A stretch of 8,190 nucleotides of DNA from Dysgonamonadaceae bacterium (GTDB lineage: Bacteria > Bacteroidota > Bacteroidia > Bacteroidales > Azobacteroidaceae). The notes under the pieces were generated by a model. That model was not told the origin of the DNA and did no database searches. It was given only the letters and a program-made list of their open reading frames with translations. Made by a program: the position numbers and the translations under genes. The stretch's first letter is position 1; every line of letters begins with the position of its first letter. The stretch lies in assembly GCA_031261015.1 (NCBI GenBank), contig JAISKG010000020.1:1-8190 (forward strand). The letters are read 5' to 3'. Below are positions 7,494 through 8,190 of this stretch, one piece after another.

Positions 7494-7846
7494 GGGAGTA
7501 CGTTTTTTACTAATTGTTGTATTTGTTGTTTTCGATTGATATAAATGCCGTAAGCCAATACCAGGCCGGCGAGTAAAAGGAGGGCGTCGCCTACCGGAGC
7601 GGAATCTTTCTCTTCTCCTTGGCCGGTATCGCCCGAACCTCCCGGCGTAATTCCTCCTCGCAACGAGCCTTCGCTTTCATTATTTAAAGTAAAGGTTGAT
7701 GCTTTAGGAAAAGGATCCTTAAATTTGTTTTCACGGGAAATATTCACTGCACGAACCGGCAATTCGGCTTTCATTGTGACGGAGAAACTCAACAAAAAGA
7801 ACGCCGTTATCCCGATCATTTTGTATTTTAATAATTTCATTTGCAT
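7490..7846 (-). CDS. Small exported protein with C-terminal transmembrane anchor, function unknown
   Basis: This is a 118-aa protein with a basic, hydrophobic N-terminus ending near Lys26-Ala27 that looks like a signal peptide. A polar middle (about 28-82) contains a Gly/Asp/Glu-rich stretch (GGITPGGSGDTGQGEE). The end is APVGDALLLLAGLVLAYGIYI (83-103), a single membrane segment, followed by a basic tail starting NRKQ. The layout 'LRGG..., P-x-GD, TM, basic tail' resembles small uncharacterised proteins I recall from Bacteroidales near T9SS cargo genes. It is also superficially like C-terminal sorting signals (motif, TM, basic residues), but no sortase or exosortase gene is visible here. The stop overlaps the next ATG by 4 bp (ATGA), so it is coupled to the binding protein and GH8. 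An ATG at 7840 is an equally good start. The leader is the 8-bp repeat tract. Confidence 0.7.
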   Translation of the reverse strand: MQMKLLKYKMIGITAFFLLSFSVTMKAELPVRAVNISRENKFKDPFPKASTFTLNNESEGSLRGGITPGGSGDTGQGEEKDSAPVGDALLLLAGLVLAYGIYINRKQQIQQLVKNVLP

Positions 7847-7850
7847 ATAC

Positions 7851-7908
7851 TTTTACTTGTTTACTTGTTGTTCACTTGTTTACTCGTTTACTTTGTTCAC
7901 TTGTTCAC
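7851..7908 (-). repeat. Tandem 8-bp repeat tract, consensus GTRAACRA
   Basis: Read on the minus strand, the units in order are GTGAACAA, GTGAACAAA, GTAAACGA, GTAAACAA, GTGAACAACAA, GTAAACAA and a partial GTAAAA. A degenerate GTGAAAAAACGG precedes them (7909-7920). Unit starts are mostly 8 bp apart. The tract contains the TGA stop of the upstream gene (7897-7899), encodes its last residues, and fills almost the whole 50-bp gap before the next ATG. It could be a recognition array, an RNA-level control element or a slippage-prone locus; the function is unknown. Confidence 0.8.
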
Positions 7909-8190
7909 CCGTTTTTTCACTTCATTTTTCCCCGATTCAAAAATCGTTTTCACAATATAAATTTGATTGCGAACCGGTTGCACAATTTCTATCCCTTGCA
8001 AATTATAATAGTGAGAGCCGATAATTCGATCGGATGTAACGTTGACGATGCCGGTCGGCGTAGCGGGAGTGAATTGAACGGCAAAACGATTGTCGTCCGG
8101 AATGACGCCCTCATTTCCGGTTGCCGGCGTATGCGTAAATTGGTGTTGATAGGAAGATAAGCCGGTTAAGTCGATTTCCGTTTGCAATAA
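7897..8190 (-). CDS. C-terminal end of a large secreted protein with a T9SS-type sorting domain (5' end off window)
   Basis: The frame is open to the right edge (the first visible codon is TTA), so only the last 97 residues are seen and no start lies in the window. The final part reads as a T9SS-like C-terminal domain: HYYNLQGIEIVQP (60-72), QIYIVKTIFESGK (76-88), then a basic end KKRVNK (92-97). This is the beta-rich sorting-signal pattern removed during export across the outer membrane. The part before it (DDNRFAVQFTPA, 32-43) looks like the end of a beta domain often seen in large Bacteroidota surface proteins. The last residues are encoded by the 8-bp repeat tract, which may have extended or replaced the original C-terminus. 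It is the first visible gene of the secreted-protein operon, 50 bp before the small membrane protein gene. Confidence 0.75.
   Translation of the reverse strand, partial: LLQTEIDLTGLSSYQHQFTHTPATGNEGVIPDDNRFAVQFTPATPTGIVNVTSDRIIGSHYYNLQGIEIVQPVRNQIYIVKTIFESGKNEVKKRVNK

Noticed and set aside
7851..7920. CRISPR array
   Set aside because: The repeat unit is only 8 bp, units are directly adjacent with no spacers, and no cas gene is present.

Overview
The window looks like a Bacteroidota chromosome, probably Bacteroidales. Three lines of evidence point there: Bacteroides-type -7 promoter elements (TAnnTTTG), several secreted proteins ending in type IX secretion (T9SS) sorting domains, and the gene group pyrF / HD phosphohydrolase / lpxD. 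No rRNA, tRNA, CRISPR array or transposase gene was seen, and no gene-free stretch exceeds about 140 bases.

Layout, left to right. (1) Positions 1-2910, minus strand, hold a housekeeping operon read right to left: pyrF (orotidine 5'-phosphate decarboxylase), an HD-superfamily phosphohydrolase whose start overlaps the pyrF end by 22 bp, and lpxD (lipid A synthesis), which runs off the left edge. (2) Positions 3016-3702, plus strand, hold a small AT-rich two-gene module transcribed divergently from pyrF. It encodes a 76-aa antitoxin-like protein and a PIN-domain ribonuclease, stop codon directly abutting start codon. A 10-bp-stem hairpin follows at 3725-3751, in the convergent junction with the next block. 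(3) Positions 3769-8190, minus strand, hold a secreted glycan-degradation operon read right to left: the C-terminal end of an unseen T9SS-type protein; a 118-aa protein with a signal peptide and a C-terminal membrane segment; a 576-aa secreted protein with three copies of one probable carbohydrate-binding module plus a sorting domain; and a 665-aa GH8 glycoside hydrolase carrying a fourth copy of that module plus its own sorting domain. The last three genes are joined by two ATGA start/stop overlaps.

How they work together (inference). The GH8 enzyme keeps the residues expected of a reducing-end xylose-releasing exo-oligoxylanase-like enzyme. The catalyst-free three-module protein probably binds the same polysaccharide at the cell surface, and both would be exported by the T9SS. 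The small membrane protein, which is made first from the coupled trio, has no known function and is a good candidate for an accessory in surface display. An unusual 8-bp tandem repeat tract (about 7851-7908) lies between the partial T9SS gene and the small membrane protein gene and contains the stop codon of the former. This operon with its repeat leader is the least conventional part of the window.
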